A stretch of 13,136 nt of DNA, taken from Oscillospiraceae bacterium (lineage in GTDB: Bacteria > Bacillota_A > Clostridia > Oscillospirales > Oscillospiraceae). Position numbers and translations under genes: made by a program. Within the stretch, counting starts at the first letter, position 1; every line of letters begins with the position of its first letter. The notes beneath the pieces are model-generated. The model worked only from the letters and a program-made list of their open reading frames with translations, was not told the origin of the DNA and did not search any database. Below are positions 1-7,480 of the stretch, piece after piece. The stretch covers positions 1-13,136 of the forward strand of contig JAFTBL010000208.1 in NCBI GenBank assembly GCA_017455225.1. Reading direction: 5' to 3'.

Positions 1-265
1 CCGTGTTCAAAAGCACCAGCAGCCCGTCCACGTCGTCGGAGGCCTCGATGGCCGCCAGCAGCGGCAAAACGTGCTCGTACTTGGTGGACTTGCTGTTGCC
101 CGGCAGCAGCATGTGACCCTCCACCTGCCCCACAATGGTCAGGCAGTGCACCGTGCCCCGCCGGTTGGTGACCACCGACGAGCCCATGTCCACGATCTGC
201 GGATGGGGCGAGTCCTGGGTCTGCTCCTGTTCCTCCGCCTCGTTGAGAACCTTTGTTTCGCTCAT
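1..265 (-). CDS. TepA-like ClpP-class serine protease, N-terminal part only (gene runs off the left edge)
   Basis: Only the first 88 residues are in the window. They show an acidic, Gln-rich leader (about residues 8-18) and then the start of a ClpP/crotonase-type fold: an IVGQVEGH strand at about 44-51, LPGNSKSTKYEH at about 54-65, and a predicted helix-strand ending GLLVLLNT. This spacing and the TKYEH segment match the TepA (translocation-enhancing protein, YmfB) branch of ClpP-class proteases in Bacillota, usually found next to an ftsK/spoIIIE gene. The catalytic Ser-His-Asp residues lie beyond the edge and cannot be checked. The ATG at 265-263 follows a strong GGAGGG (276-271). It is the last gene of the minus-strand run, 58 bp after the aminopeptidase stop, and its ribosome-binding site is caught in a hairpin (266-294). 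The family call is likely; the exact role (protein export, membrane quality control) is inferred. Confidence 0.75.
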   Translation of the reverse strand, partial: MSETKVLNEAEEQEQTQDSPHPQIVDMGSSVVTNRRGTVHCLTIVGQVEGHMLLPGNSKSTKYEHVLPLLAAIEASDDVDGLLVLLNT

Positions 266-294
266 ACGCACCCTCCTTTTTCCGTAGGGTGCGC
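266..294 (-). promoter_or_regulatory. Hairpin overlapping the ribosome-binding site of the TepA-like gene
   Basis: On the minus strand the arm at 294-286 (GCGCACCCT) pairs with 274-266 (AGGGTGCGT): eight Watson-Crick pairs and one G-U pair around an 11-nt loop. The 3' arm ends directly before the ATG at 265. The Shine-Dalgarno GGAGGG (276-271) begins in the loop and continues into the 3' arm, so folding would hide most of it. There is no U-tract, so this is not a terminator. A role as a translational switch is inference; it could also be fortuitous in GC-rich DNA. Confidence 0.45.
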
Positions 295-323
295 CGTGGG
301 GCGGGCAATTATGCGCCGGAGGT

Positions 324-1718
324 TTATTTGGCCTCGTACACAGCCTTGCAGGCGCGGTAGGTCATGAAGCAGTCCAGCTTGCCAACCACCTCGAAGGGAG
401 CGTGCATGCTCAAGACCGGCACGCCGGCGTCCAGCGTGGCGATGTTGCGGTTGGCCATGTACTGGGCCACGGTGCCGCCGCCGCCCACGTCCACCTTGCC
501 CATCTCGCCGATCTGCCACACCACGTCCGCCTCATCCAGCGCGCGGCGGACGAAGCCCACCGTTTCGGCGGTGGCGTCGCTGGCGCCGGATTTGCCCCGG
601 GCGCCGGTGTACTTGCAAAGCCCCACGCCGTAGTTCACCCGGGCGGCGTTGCGACGGTCGTATACGTCGGCAAAGCCGGGATCGTAGGCGGCGGTCACGT
701 CGGTACTGAAGCAGAAAGCGCTTTCATAGCAGGCGCGCAGGGGCACGCTCTGGCTCTGGCACAGATCCTCCATGAACGCGTCAAAGGCGGCGCTCTTCAT
801 GCCCGTGACGCCCATGGAACCGATCTCTTCCTTGTCCGCCAGTACGCAAACCGCGGTGGTCTCCGGCGCCTCCAGCTCCAGCAGCGCCCTCAGCTCGGCG
901 TAGGCGCACACCCGGTCATCGTGGCCGTAGGAGCCGATGAGACTGCCGTCCAGCCCGATGTCGGTGGCGTTGACGGCGGGCACCGCCTCCAGCTCTGCCG
1001 AAGCAAAATCGGACTCAGTGATGCCGTATTTCTCATACAGCTTTTCCATCACACACAGCTTCACCCGGTCGCTCTCGTCCTCCTCGCCCACCGGGCGGCT
1101 GCCCAACAGGATGTGCATATTTTCGCCGGGGAAAGCCTCGTTCAGCGCCTTTTTTCCCTGCTCCTGACCCAGGTGGGGCAGCAGATCCGTGATGACCAGC
1201 TTGGGCTCGTTTCCCTCGCCCAGCGACACCTCCACAACGGAGCCGTCACGGCGCACCACCACGCCGTGGAGCGCCAGCGGGATGGTGACCCACTGATACT
1301 TGCGGATACCGCCGTAATAGTGGGTCTTGAAATATGCCAGCTCCGTATCCTCAAACAGCGGCACCGGCTTGAGATCCAGCCTGGGCGAGTCGATGTGGGA
1401 CGCCGTGATGCGGCAGCCCTCCGACAGCGGCTTTTTGCCAATCACCGCCAGCAGCACACTCTTTTGCCTGTTGACGACGTACACCTTGTCCCCGGCGTGG
1501 AGCGCATCGCCCCGGCGCAGGGGGCGGAAGCCGGCCTCCTCCGCCAGCGCCACCGTGCGTTTGACGCAAAGGCGCTCCGTCTTGCCGGCGTCCAGAAACG
1601 CCTTGTAATCCGTGCAGTAGGCCTCCATGGCCCGCAGCGCAGCCTCGTCCATCCGGTCATAGCCGTTCTTCACCTTGGCCAGCACCTTTTCCCGGCGGGC
1701 CTTGCTCTCTTCACTCAT
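324..1718 (-). CDS. apeB: M18 family metallo-aminopeptidase
   Basis: A 464-residue protein of the M18 family (aspartyl/vacuolar aminopeptidase I type), which uses two metal ions, usually zinc, to remove N-terminal residues from peptides in the cytoplasm. The length fits the family (about 430-480). Visible motifs are TASHIDSPRLDLKP with metal ligand His108, GHDDR around Asp267, CVLADKEEIGSMG with the catalytic and ligand Glu pair 297-298, STDVTAAYDP with Asp340, and the C-terminal MHAPFEVVGKLD with ligand His439. All five expected metal or catalytic positions are present. The ATG at 1718-1716 is preceded by GGGAGG, and the gene overlaps the end of the Sua5-CoaE gene by 8 bp, which supports this start and cotranscription. 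The likely job is peptide turnover for amino-acid recycling. Substrate preference cannot be read from sequence. Confidence 0.92.
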   Translation of the reverse strand: MSEESKARREKVLAKVKNGYDRMDEAALRAMEAYCTDYKAFLDAGKTERLCVKRTVALAEEAGFRPLRRGDALHAGDKVYVVNRQKSVLLAVIGKKPLSEGCRITASHIDSPRLDLKPVPLFEDTELAYFKTHYYGGIRKYQWVTIPLALHGVVVRRDGSVVEVSLGEGNEPKLVITDLLPHLGQEQGKKALNEAFPGENMHILLGSRPVGEEDESDRVKLCVMEKLYEKYGITESDFASAELEAVPAVNATDIGLDGSLIGSYGHDDRVCAYAELRALLELEAPETTAVCVLADKEEIGSMGVTGMKSAAFDAFMEDLCQSQSVPLRACYESAFCFSTDVTAAYDPGFADVYDRRNAARVNYGVGLCKYTGARGKSGASDATAETVGFVRRALDEADVVWQIGEMGKVDVGGGGTVAQYMANRNIATLDAGVPVLSMHAPFEVVGKLDCFMTYRACKAVYEAK

Positions 1719-3351
1719 CCGTCGATCCTCCCTTGTATTCTTTCAGCAGCGATTTGAAAAACGCCTCCGCCTCTGCAGCAAACGTCGCCTCGTCCGGCGC
1801 TTCGTTCCACAGCACGCGGGTGCAGTGTTTCCGGTAAAACCCGTCGTCCTTCTGGGCGCTCACACGGAGCCGGGCGTACTCCTCGTCCACGCCGTCCCGG
1901 GCCATGATGCGGCGGATCCGGGTCTGGGCGGGCGCCAGCACCGCCACCGTACAACAGCACACGTCCGCCAGGCCGCTTTCCACCAGATTGATGGCGTCCA
2001 GCGCGGCAAAAGGCGCGGCGCAACCGTCCGCCTGCTCCAGCACCGCCGGCACCAGATGGCGATAGATGATGGCGTTCAGACGCTCCAGCGCGGCGCTGTC
2101 CGCAAATACGGCGGCGCCCAGCTTTTTGCGATCCAGCTGCGTGCCGCTGAAAACGGTGCCGAAGGCTGTCTCGATGTCCTGCCGCAGCGCCGGGCTGCGG
2201 CGCAGAAGCTGGTAGTAGGCGGCGTCGCAGTCGATCACGCAGGCGCCCAGCTTCTCCAGCGCCAGCAGCGCCGTGGTCTTGCCGGCGCCGGTGGGGCCGG
2301 TGAGGCCGATCAGCACCGGCGCGGCGTCGGCGTTCACGGTGTGAAAGCCCGCAGCCTTCTTCAGCCGGTTGCACACCGCCAGATCAAGACCGGCTGCGTC
2401 CGGGCACTGGGCGTAGATCCGGGGCACGGCGGTGTCGTCAAAGGAACGCAGGGCGTCGAACACCCTTCGGGCATGGGCGGCGCTGTCCGCCGCCGGGCCC
2501 AGCGAGCGCGCCGTGCAGCCGGGAAAGCAATGCAAAAACTCCTCAAAGGCGATCACGCCGTCGCCGGGTCGGGCACGGCGGGCGATCCAATCTGCGGAGC
2601 GGCCGGGCAAGCCGGTCACCACGGTGACGGGCGCCTTGGGCGCATAGTGGCGGTACTTCATGCCGGGGGCCCGGGGGCGCTCGTTTTCCGCCGGCGGAGC
2701 GGTGACGGCCTTATCTACCGCCACCTCGCCCAGCACCTCCTGCAGCGCCTCCAGCGGCAGCCCGCCTGGGCGCAGCAGCCGGGGCGGTGTGACCGTCAGG
2801 TCGATGATGGTGCTCTCCACCCCTACGGCGCAGGGGCCGCCGTCCACGATGGCGTCGATCTTGCCGTCCATGTCGGAGAGCATATGCTGCGCCGTGGTGG
2901 GACTGGGCCGGCAGGAGGTGTTGCCGCTGGGCGCCGCCACCGCGGTATCCGCCGCGGCGATGATGGCGCGGGTCAAATCGTGGGCGGGGCACCGCACGCC
3001 CACGGTGTCAAGCCCCCCGGTGGTGCGCAGCGGCACATTCTCCCGCCGGGGCAGGATCATGGTCAAAGGCCCCGGCCAGAACCGCTTTGCCAGCTCATAG
3101 GCCGTCTGCGGCACGGCGGCGCAGTAACGCGGAAGCCACGACGCGTCCGGCACGTGGAGGATCAGCGGATTGTCCTGCGGGCGGCCCTTGGCCTCAAAAA
3201 TGGCGGCCACGGCCTGCTCGTTCAGGGCGTCGGCGCCCAGACCGTACACCGTTTCGGTGGGGATGCCCAAAAGGCCGCCCCGGCGCAGGATCGCCGCGGC
3301 ACGCTCTATGCACTTGTCGTCCCGTTCCGGGTGCAGCACGATGGTTTGCAA
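1711..3351 (-). CDS. Sua5-type threonylcarbamoyl-AMP synthase fused to dephospho-CoA kinase (CoaE)
   Basis: One uninterrupted 546-residue frame holds two enzymes. Residues 1 to about 335 form a full-length Sua5: PTETVYGLG (32-40), AKGRP (54-58), FWPGPLT (91-97), APSGNTS (140-146), VESTIIDLT (178-186), LRPGGL (193-198), the APGMKYRHYAP linker (228-238) and a Sua5 C-terminal domain. It would make threonylcarbamoyl-AMP from threonine, bicarbonate and ATP for tRNA t6A37. Residues about 345-546 are CoaE-like: P-loop GPTGAGKT (352-359), VIDCDAAY (372-379), LDRKKLGAAVFAD (406-418), LNAIIYRHL (425-433) and an Arg-rich lid segment ending in SAQ (about 478-500). This half would phosphorylate dephospho-CoA in the last step of CoA synthesis. 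The start is a TTG (3351-3349) after GAGGAA; no ATG fits the Sua5 N-terminus. The gene sits 16 bp after the LUD gene. Each half has about its normal family length, so this is a true fusion rather than a remnant. CoaE activity is less certain because its P-loop and final motif (CTRVLWNE) are divergent. Confidence 0.88.
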   Translation of the reverse strand: MQTIVLHPERDDKCIERAAAILRRGGLLGIPTETVYGLGADALNEQAVAAIFEAKGRPQDNPLILHVPDASWLPRYCAAVPQTAYELAKRFWPGPLTMILPRRENVPLRTTGGLDTVGVRCPAHDLTRAIIAAADTAVAAPSGNTSCRPSPTTAQHMLSDMDGKIDAIVDGGPCAVGVESTIIDLTVTPPRLLRPGGLPLEALQEVLGEVAVDKAVTAPPAENERPRAPGMKYRHYAPKAPVTVVTGLPGRSADWIARRARPGDGVIAFEEFLHCFPGCTARSLGPAADSAAHARRVFDALRSFDDTAVPRIYAQCPDAAGLDLAVCNRLKKAAGFHTVNADAAPVLIGLTGPTGAGKTTALLALEKLGACVIDCDAAYYQLLRRSPALRQDIETAFGTVFSGTQLDRKKLGAAVFADSAALERLNAIIYRHLVPAVLEQADGCAAPFAALDAINLVESGLADVCCCTVAVLAPAQTRIRRIMARDGVDEEYARLRVSAQKDDGFYRKHCTRVLWNEAPDEATFAAEAEAFFKSLLKEYKGGSTDE

Positions 3352-3367
3352 AAAACCGCTTCCTCTC

Positions 3368-4003
3368 TCAAAAACCCAGATCCTCGCCCACCAGCACCAC
3401 CTTGATCTTGCCGGCCGGCTTGCAAAGCCGCGTGGTCACCATGGAGGCGCAGATGGAATCAGGGCTCAGGCAGTCGGCGCACTGGCCGGTGACGGTGCAG
3501 GGCGTCTTGCCGCCGAAACGCTGGGCGTTCACCGGCGCCGCCAGATGGCGCACCCGGGCACAGGCGGCGGAAAGATCCGGCACCACCTTGTTCATGCCCG
3601 CCACCACGATCACGGTCCGGGGGCCGAAGCACAGCGCCGCCACCCGGTTGCCGTTGCCGTCCACGTTGAAAAGCTGTCCGTCCTCGGTGACGGCGTTGCT
3701 GCTCATCAAAAAGACGTCGGCCGTCAGCGCCTGGCGCATCACGTCGTATCGCTGCTCCGGCGGCACGGTGTCCCGGTCAAACAGCTTCTGCCCCCGGCCG
3801 CGCAGCGCCTCCAACACGCCCAACTCCTGCAGCGTCATGCTGCCGCCCCAGCCCACCGTGGCGGCGGGGTCGATCAGCGAGAGCACCTTGGTCAGCGCCT
3901 CGGCGCCGGTGGAGCAATAGCAGGCGTCAAAGTGGCGACGGCGCAAAGCCTCCGCTGTTTTTGCGCCGGATTTGTCGTACTGTGTCCTCTTGGCTTCCAG
4001 CAT
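3368..4003 (-). CDS. LUD-domain protein (LutC/YkgG-like, DUF162)
   Basis: A 211-residue single-domain protein of the LUD family, named after lactate-utilisation proteins LutB and LutC. Seen here: an N-terminal helix (MLEAKRTQYDKSG) typical of clostridial members, GWGGSMTLQELG (51-62), MSSNAVTEDGQLFNVDGNGNR (100-120) and VVAGMNKVV (133-141). Near the end lies a cysteine cluster, Cys169, Cys175, Cys178 and Cys185 (C-x5-C-x2-C-x6-C), which might bind a metal or Fe-S centre. No lutA or lutB partner is nearby, so a lactate role is not supported by context; the stand-alone clostridial members have no settled function that I know of. The ATG at 4003 follows AAGGAGG at good spacing. That motif overlaps the prfA stop codon, leaving a 12-bp gap, so the gene is in the same operon. 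Confidence 0.85.
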   Translation of the reverse strand: MLEAKRTQYDKSGAKTAEALRRRHFDACYCSTGAEALTKVLSLIDPAATVGWGGSMTLQELGVLEALRGRGQKLFDRDTVPPEQRYDVMRQALTADVFLMSSNAVTEDGQLFNVDGNGNRVAALCFGPRTVIVVAGMNKVVPDLSAACARVRHLAAPVNAQRFGGKTPCTVTGQCADCLSPDSICASMVTTRLCKPAGKIKVVLVGEDLGF

Positions 4004-4015
4004 GGGGATCCCTCC

Positions 4016-5086
4016 TTATTCATTCTCCTCCGCCTGCAGCGCGGACGCCTGCTGCGCCATGGTCAGTGCGTCCACCAAGGCGTCCAGCTCGCCGCTCAGC
4101 ACAGCGGAGAGGTTGAAATTCTTGTTCTCTCCCACCAGCCGATGATCCGTGACCCGGTTCTGGGGAAAATTGTACGTGCGGATCTTGCCACTGCGGTCGC
4201 CGCTGCCCACCTGACTTTTCCGCGCCGCCGCCTGCGCCGCCGTCTGCTTCTCCCGCTCCGCCTCGTACAGCCGGGAACGGAGGATCTTCATGGCGCGATC
4301 CTTGTTTTTATATTGACTTCGCTCGTCCTGACACTCCACCACCGTGCCGGTGGGCAGGTGGGTGATGCGGATGGCGGACTCGGTCTTGTTCACGTGCTGG
4401 CCGCCGGCGCCGGAGGAGCGATAGGTGTCGATCTGCAGATCCTTAGGGTCGATGGTCAGCTCCACCTCCTCCGCCTCCGGCATCACCGCCACTGTGGCGG
4501 CGGAGGTCTGGATGCGGCCGGAGGATTCGGTTTCCGGCACCCGCTGCACCCGGTGGGTGCCCGCCTCGAACTTCAGCCGGGAGAAGGCGCCCTCGCCCTC
4601 CACCGTGGCCACCGCCTCCTTCACGCCGCCCAGCTCCGTCACGTTGGAGCTGACCACGGTGAGGGTATAGCCCCGGCGCTCGGCGTAAAGGGTGTACATC
4701 CGCAGAAGGTCGGCGGCAAACAGCGCCGCCTCCTCCCCGCCGGTGCCGGAACGCAGCTCCAGGATCACGTTCTTCCCGTCGTTGGGATCACGGGGCAGCA
4801 GCGCAAGACGCAGTGCGTTCCACCGTTCCTCCGCCGCGGCGCGGGCGCGCTCCAGCTCCTCCTGCGCCAGCTGGCGCAGCTCCGGATCCGCCAGCATGTC
4901 CCGGGCGTCCGCCTCGTCCTGCCGGGCGCGGCAGTATTCGTCATAGGCCTGCGCCACCGGCGCAAGCTCCTTTTCCTCCTGCCCCAGCTTTTTCAAAAGC
5001 GCGGGATCGCCGTAGACCGCCGGATCCGCCAGCTGGCGGCGTACCTCCGCCAGACGTTGGGTGATGCGCTGCAATTTCTCTTCCAT
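4016..5086 (-). CDS. prfA: Peptide chain release factor 1 (RF1)
   Basis: A 356-residue class I release factor that reads UAA and UAG in the ribosomal A site and triggers peptide release. The GGQ catalytic motif is at 228-230 inside [17 protein letters not shown]. The codon-reading tripeptide is PET (184-186), of the RF1 PxT type and not the RF2 SPF type. The normally conserved GRIHTS segment reads GRIQTS, with Gln193 in place of the usual His. Length is normal for RF1 (about 355-360). The start chosen is the ATG at 5086-5084: it begins the conserved N-terminal helix ([12 protein letters not shown]), follows GGAG, and overlaps the flavodoxin stop as TGATG. The frame stays open upstream to 5137, but that extension does not resemble RF1. 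The RF1 methyltransferase gene prmC, often next to prfA, is not here; a LUD gene and sua5-coaE follow instead. Confidence 0.96.
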   Translation of the reverse strand: MEEKLQRITQRLAEVRRQLADPAVYGDPALLKKLGQEEKELAPVAQAYDEYCRARQDEADARDMLADPELRQLAQEELERARAAAEERWNALRLALLPRDPNDGKNVILELRSGTGGEEAALFAADLLRMYTLYAERRGYTLTVVSSNVTELGGVKEAVATVEGEGAFSRLKFEAGTHRVQRVPETESSGRIQTSAATVAVMPEAEEVELTIDPKDLQIDTYRSSGAGGQHVNKTESAIRITHLPTGTVVECQDERSQYKNKDRAMKILRSRLYEAEREKQTAAQAAARKSQVGSGDRSGKIRTYNFPQNRVTDHRLVGENKNFNLSAVLSGELDALVDALTMAQQASALQAEENE

Positions 5087-5574
5087 CACGCTTTCTCCAA
5101 ATACCGCTGTACTTCCTGCACGAAATGATCGCGCCAAAACTCATAGCCTACGCTGCCGGGACGCAGCGACACGTGGCACAGGTGCTTCTGCGCCGTGTAG
5201 AGATCCATTTGGGTATAGACCTCCTCGCACTTGCGCTCGCCGCTGCGGGTCAGCACATAGCTCACCCGGGACAGCTCCAGCCCCCGGCGCTTCAAAAAGC
5301 TGCGCACGGGGCTGCTGCAGCGCCCCGCCCACACCGGCGTGCCAAAAATCACCATGCGGTATTCCTCCAGCGGCCGCGCCGTCTGATAATTCACCAGCGG
5401 CGGCGTGGCGCGGCGCATGGCGTCCCGGCCGGAGCGCAGCCAGCCCCGCCAGCCGGAGCGGTCACGGCCGTCGTCCAGCGCCACCAGCTCCGCGTTCAGC
5501 GCGGCGGCGATCTCCTCCATAGCAGTCTTCGTGTGGCCGCTGCGGGAATAGTAAAGACACAATACGTCGCTCAT
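5086..5574 (-). CDS. Flavodoxin family protein
   Basis: A 162-residue protein with a flavodoxin-like fold, expected to bind FMN and shuttle electrons or act as a small flavin reductase in the cytoplasm. The N-terminal strand and phosphate loop read LCLYYSRSGHTKTA (5-18), matching the flavodoxin Y-S-R-T/S-G-x-T pattern. A second family motif, VIFGTPVWAGRCSSPVRSF, lies at 75-93. A third segment, SYVLTRSGE (105-113), is where the second flavin-contact loop usually lies. The ATG at 5574 follows AGGAGG at 9 nt and lies 4 bp after the ABC-F stop. The frame extends upstream to 5694, but that part is the shadow of the ABC-F C-terminus. The gene ends TGATG into prfA, implying translational coupling. 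The redox partner and specific role cannot be inferred. Confidence 0.85.
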   Translation of the reverse strand: MSDVLCLYYSRSGHTKTAMEEIAAALNAELVALDDGRDRSGWRGWLRSGRDAMRRATPPLVNYQTARPLEEYRMVIFGTPVWAGRCSSPVRSFLKRRGLELSRVSYVLTRSGERKCEEVYTQMDLYTAQKHLCHVSLRPGSVGYEFWRDHFVQEVQRYLEKA

Positions 5575-5578
5575 GCTG

Positions 5579-7480
5579 TTACTCCTCCTGCTCCGACAGC
5601 TTGGTGGAAAGCTCCTCCCACCGCGCCATTTCCTGCTCCAGCTTTTCCTGCACTGCCACCTGCTGGGCGTACAGCGCGGCGGCCTGCTCTGCATCGGCGC
5701 CGCACTGCGAGAGCGCCTCGTCCAGCCGCGCGCTCTCCGATTCCAGCTTGCCCACCGCCGTTTCGCAGATGGTCAGCTGACGGCGCAGCACCTGATGAGC
5801 CCGGTCGCCCCGAACAGGACGGCTGTCCTGCTTTTTGACGCGCTCCGGCGCCGGAGCAGCGGGGCGCTGGGACGCTTTGAGCGCGCGATAGCGGTCATAG
5901 TCCATGGGGTAGTCGGTGATCGTCCCGTCCGCCAGTTCCCAGATCCGGGTGGCAAAGCGGCGGATGAAATACCGGTCATGGCTGACGAACAGCAGTGCGC
6001 CGCCGTAGTCCTCCACCGCGCCCTCGATCCACTCCCGGCTGGCGATGTCCAGATGGTTGGTGGGCTCGTCCAGCAGCAGGAAATTGATCTCAGCGTCCAT
6101 CAGCATGCAAAGCCGCAGACGGCTCAACTCGCCGCCGGAGAGGGATGACACGCTTTTGAACACGTCCTCCCCCTGAAACTGATACTGCGCCAGCCTGTCC
6201 CGCGCCGACTGCATGGTCATGCCCTTCTTCTCATAGAGCATGGTGTCCAGCAGCGATCGCTCCGGGTGGGAAAAAGTCACCGTCTGCTCCAGATAGGCAG
6301 GCCTTACCGACGGCCCCAGCCGGACACGGCCGTCGAAGTCGTCGTCGCGGCCTGCCACAATGTTCAGCAGCGTGGTTTTTCCGGTGCCGTTGTCACCGAT
6401 GAGAGCAATGCGCTCCCCCGCCGCCACCAGCAGCTCCAGCGCGGAAAACAGCGTGCGCTCACTGAAGCGCTTCGTCACGCCGTGGATCCACAGCACCTCG
6501 TCGCCCTGAAAATCCGCCGTCTGGAACCGCGCCCGCAGTTCCTTTGCCTGAGCGGGCTTGTCCGTGGTGCGCATGCGCTCGATCCGCTTTTCCATGGAAA
6601 CGGCGCGGCGATAAGTCTTGTCCATGCCCTGATACGCCCACACGCGCAGCTGCGCCGCCGCCTTCTCCAGCTGACGGATCTTGGCCTGCTCCTTTTCATA
6701 GCGGCGAAGCTGCTCCTGATAGCGGCGCTCCTTCTCCTCTGCGTAAAAGCTGTAATTCCCGCTGTAAAAAAACGCCTTACCGCCCTCGATCTCCACGATG
6801 CGGGTAATGGTGCGGTCAAGAAAATACCGGTCGTGGGAGATGATGAGCACCGTGCCGTGAAACCGGCGCAAATAGTCCTCCAGCCACTCGGTGGCGTGAA
6901 GATCCAAATGGTTGGTGGGCTCGTCCAGCAAGAGCACGTCAGTGTCCTCCAGAATGAGGCGTCCCAGATTCACCCGGGTTTTTTCCCCGCCGGAGAGGCT
7001 TTCAAACAGTTGGGCGCGCATGGCGCCGCCGACGGACAGCCCCGCCGCCACCTTGTTGACCGCCGTGTCGGTGTCGTAGCCGCCCAAGCCCTCAAACCGG
7101 GCGGTAATGGCGCCGTAGCGCTTCAAAATGGCCGGGTCGCTCTCCCCGCGCTCCATCCGCAGCGCCAGCGCGTCCATCTCCTGCTTCAGCGAATCCATGC
7201 GGGCAAAGGCGGAGCGCAGCACATCCTCTACCGTAAAGCCGGCGGGATACACCGGGATCTGGGAAATAAGACCTGCCCGCCGGCCGGGGGCAATGAACGC
7301 CTCCCCTTCGTCGGGGCGCAGCTCGCCGGTAAGGATGCGAAAAAGCGCGGTCTTGCCGGCGCCGTTGCGGCCCAGAAGACCCACCCGTTCGCCGCTGTCC
7401 ACCTGAAAGGTCAAACCGTCCAATATGCGCTTTTCCAGATCAAAGGACTTGACCAGTCCCGCAACGCGGATGTCGATCAT
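5579..7480 (-). CDS. ABC-F family ATPase (ribosome-associated type)
   Basis: A 633-residue soluble ABC protein with two nucleotide-binding domains and no membrane segments, the layout of ABC-F factors that bind the ribosomal E site. Domain 1 has Walker A GRNGAGKT (37-44), signature LSGGE (162-166), Walker B LLLDEP (183-188) and SHDRYF (215-220). Domain 2 has GDNGTGKT (362-369), LSGGE (447-451), LLLDEP (468-473) and SHDRYF (500-505). The linker (about 240-320) is a charged helical hairpin, EEKERRYQEQLRRYEKEQ, followed by WAYQGMDKTYRRA, corresponding to the P-site tRNA interaction motif. A basic Pro-rich stretch (about 538-560) leads to a C-terminal coiled coil (about 563-633), as in the YdiF/Uup-like groups. 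The start is the ATG at 7480, overlapping the murF stop as ATGA; the frame continues upstream only as non-homologous sequence. Whether it is a housekeeping translation factor or gives antibiotic protection cannot be told from sequence; its place in a core operon favours the former. Confidence 0.93.
   Translation of the reverse strand: MIDIRVAGLVKSFDLEKRILDGLTFQVDSGERVGLLGRNGAGKTALFRILTGELRPDEGEAFIAPGRRAGLISQIPVYPAGFTVEDVLRSAFARMDSLKQEMDALALRMERGESDPAILKRYGAITARFEGLGGYDTDTAVNKVAAGLSVGGAMRAQLFESLSGGEKTRVNLGRLILEDTDVLLLDEPTNHLDLHATEWLEDYLRRFHGTVLIISHDRYFLDRTITRIVEIEGGKAFFYSGNYSFYAEEKERRYQEQLRRYEKEQAKIRQLEKAAAQLRVWAYQGMDKTYRRAVSMEKRIERMRTTDKPAQAKELRARFQTADFQGDEVLWIHGVTKRFSERTLFSALELLVAAGERIALIGDNGTGKTTLLNIVAGRDDDFDGRVRLGPSVRPAYLEQTVTFSHPERSLLDTMLYEKKGMTMQSARDRLAQYQFQGEDVFKSVSSLSGGELSRLRLCMLMDAEINFLLLDEPTNHLDIASREWIEGAVEDYGGALLFVSHDRYFIRRFATRIWELADGTITDYPMDYDRYRALKASQRPAAPAPERVKKQDSRPVRGDRAHQVLRRQLTICETAVGKLESESARLDEALSQCGADAEQAAALYAQQVAVQEKLEQEMARWEELSTKLSEQEE

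Noticed and set aside
3170..5128. A 652-codon plus-strand open frame opposite the LUD and prfA genes, and similar long frames at 402-1757, 1675-3405 and 6266-7684
   Set aside because: Each lies antisense to a well-supported gene with family motifs. The translations are low-complexity, rich in His, Arg, Gly and Ala, with no motifs, as expected from GC-rich codons read backwards.
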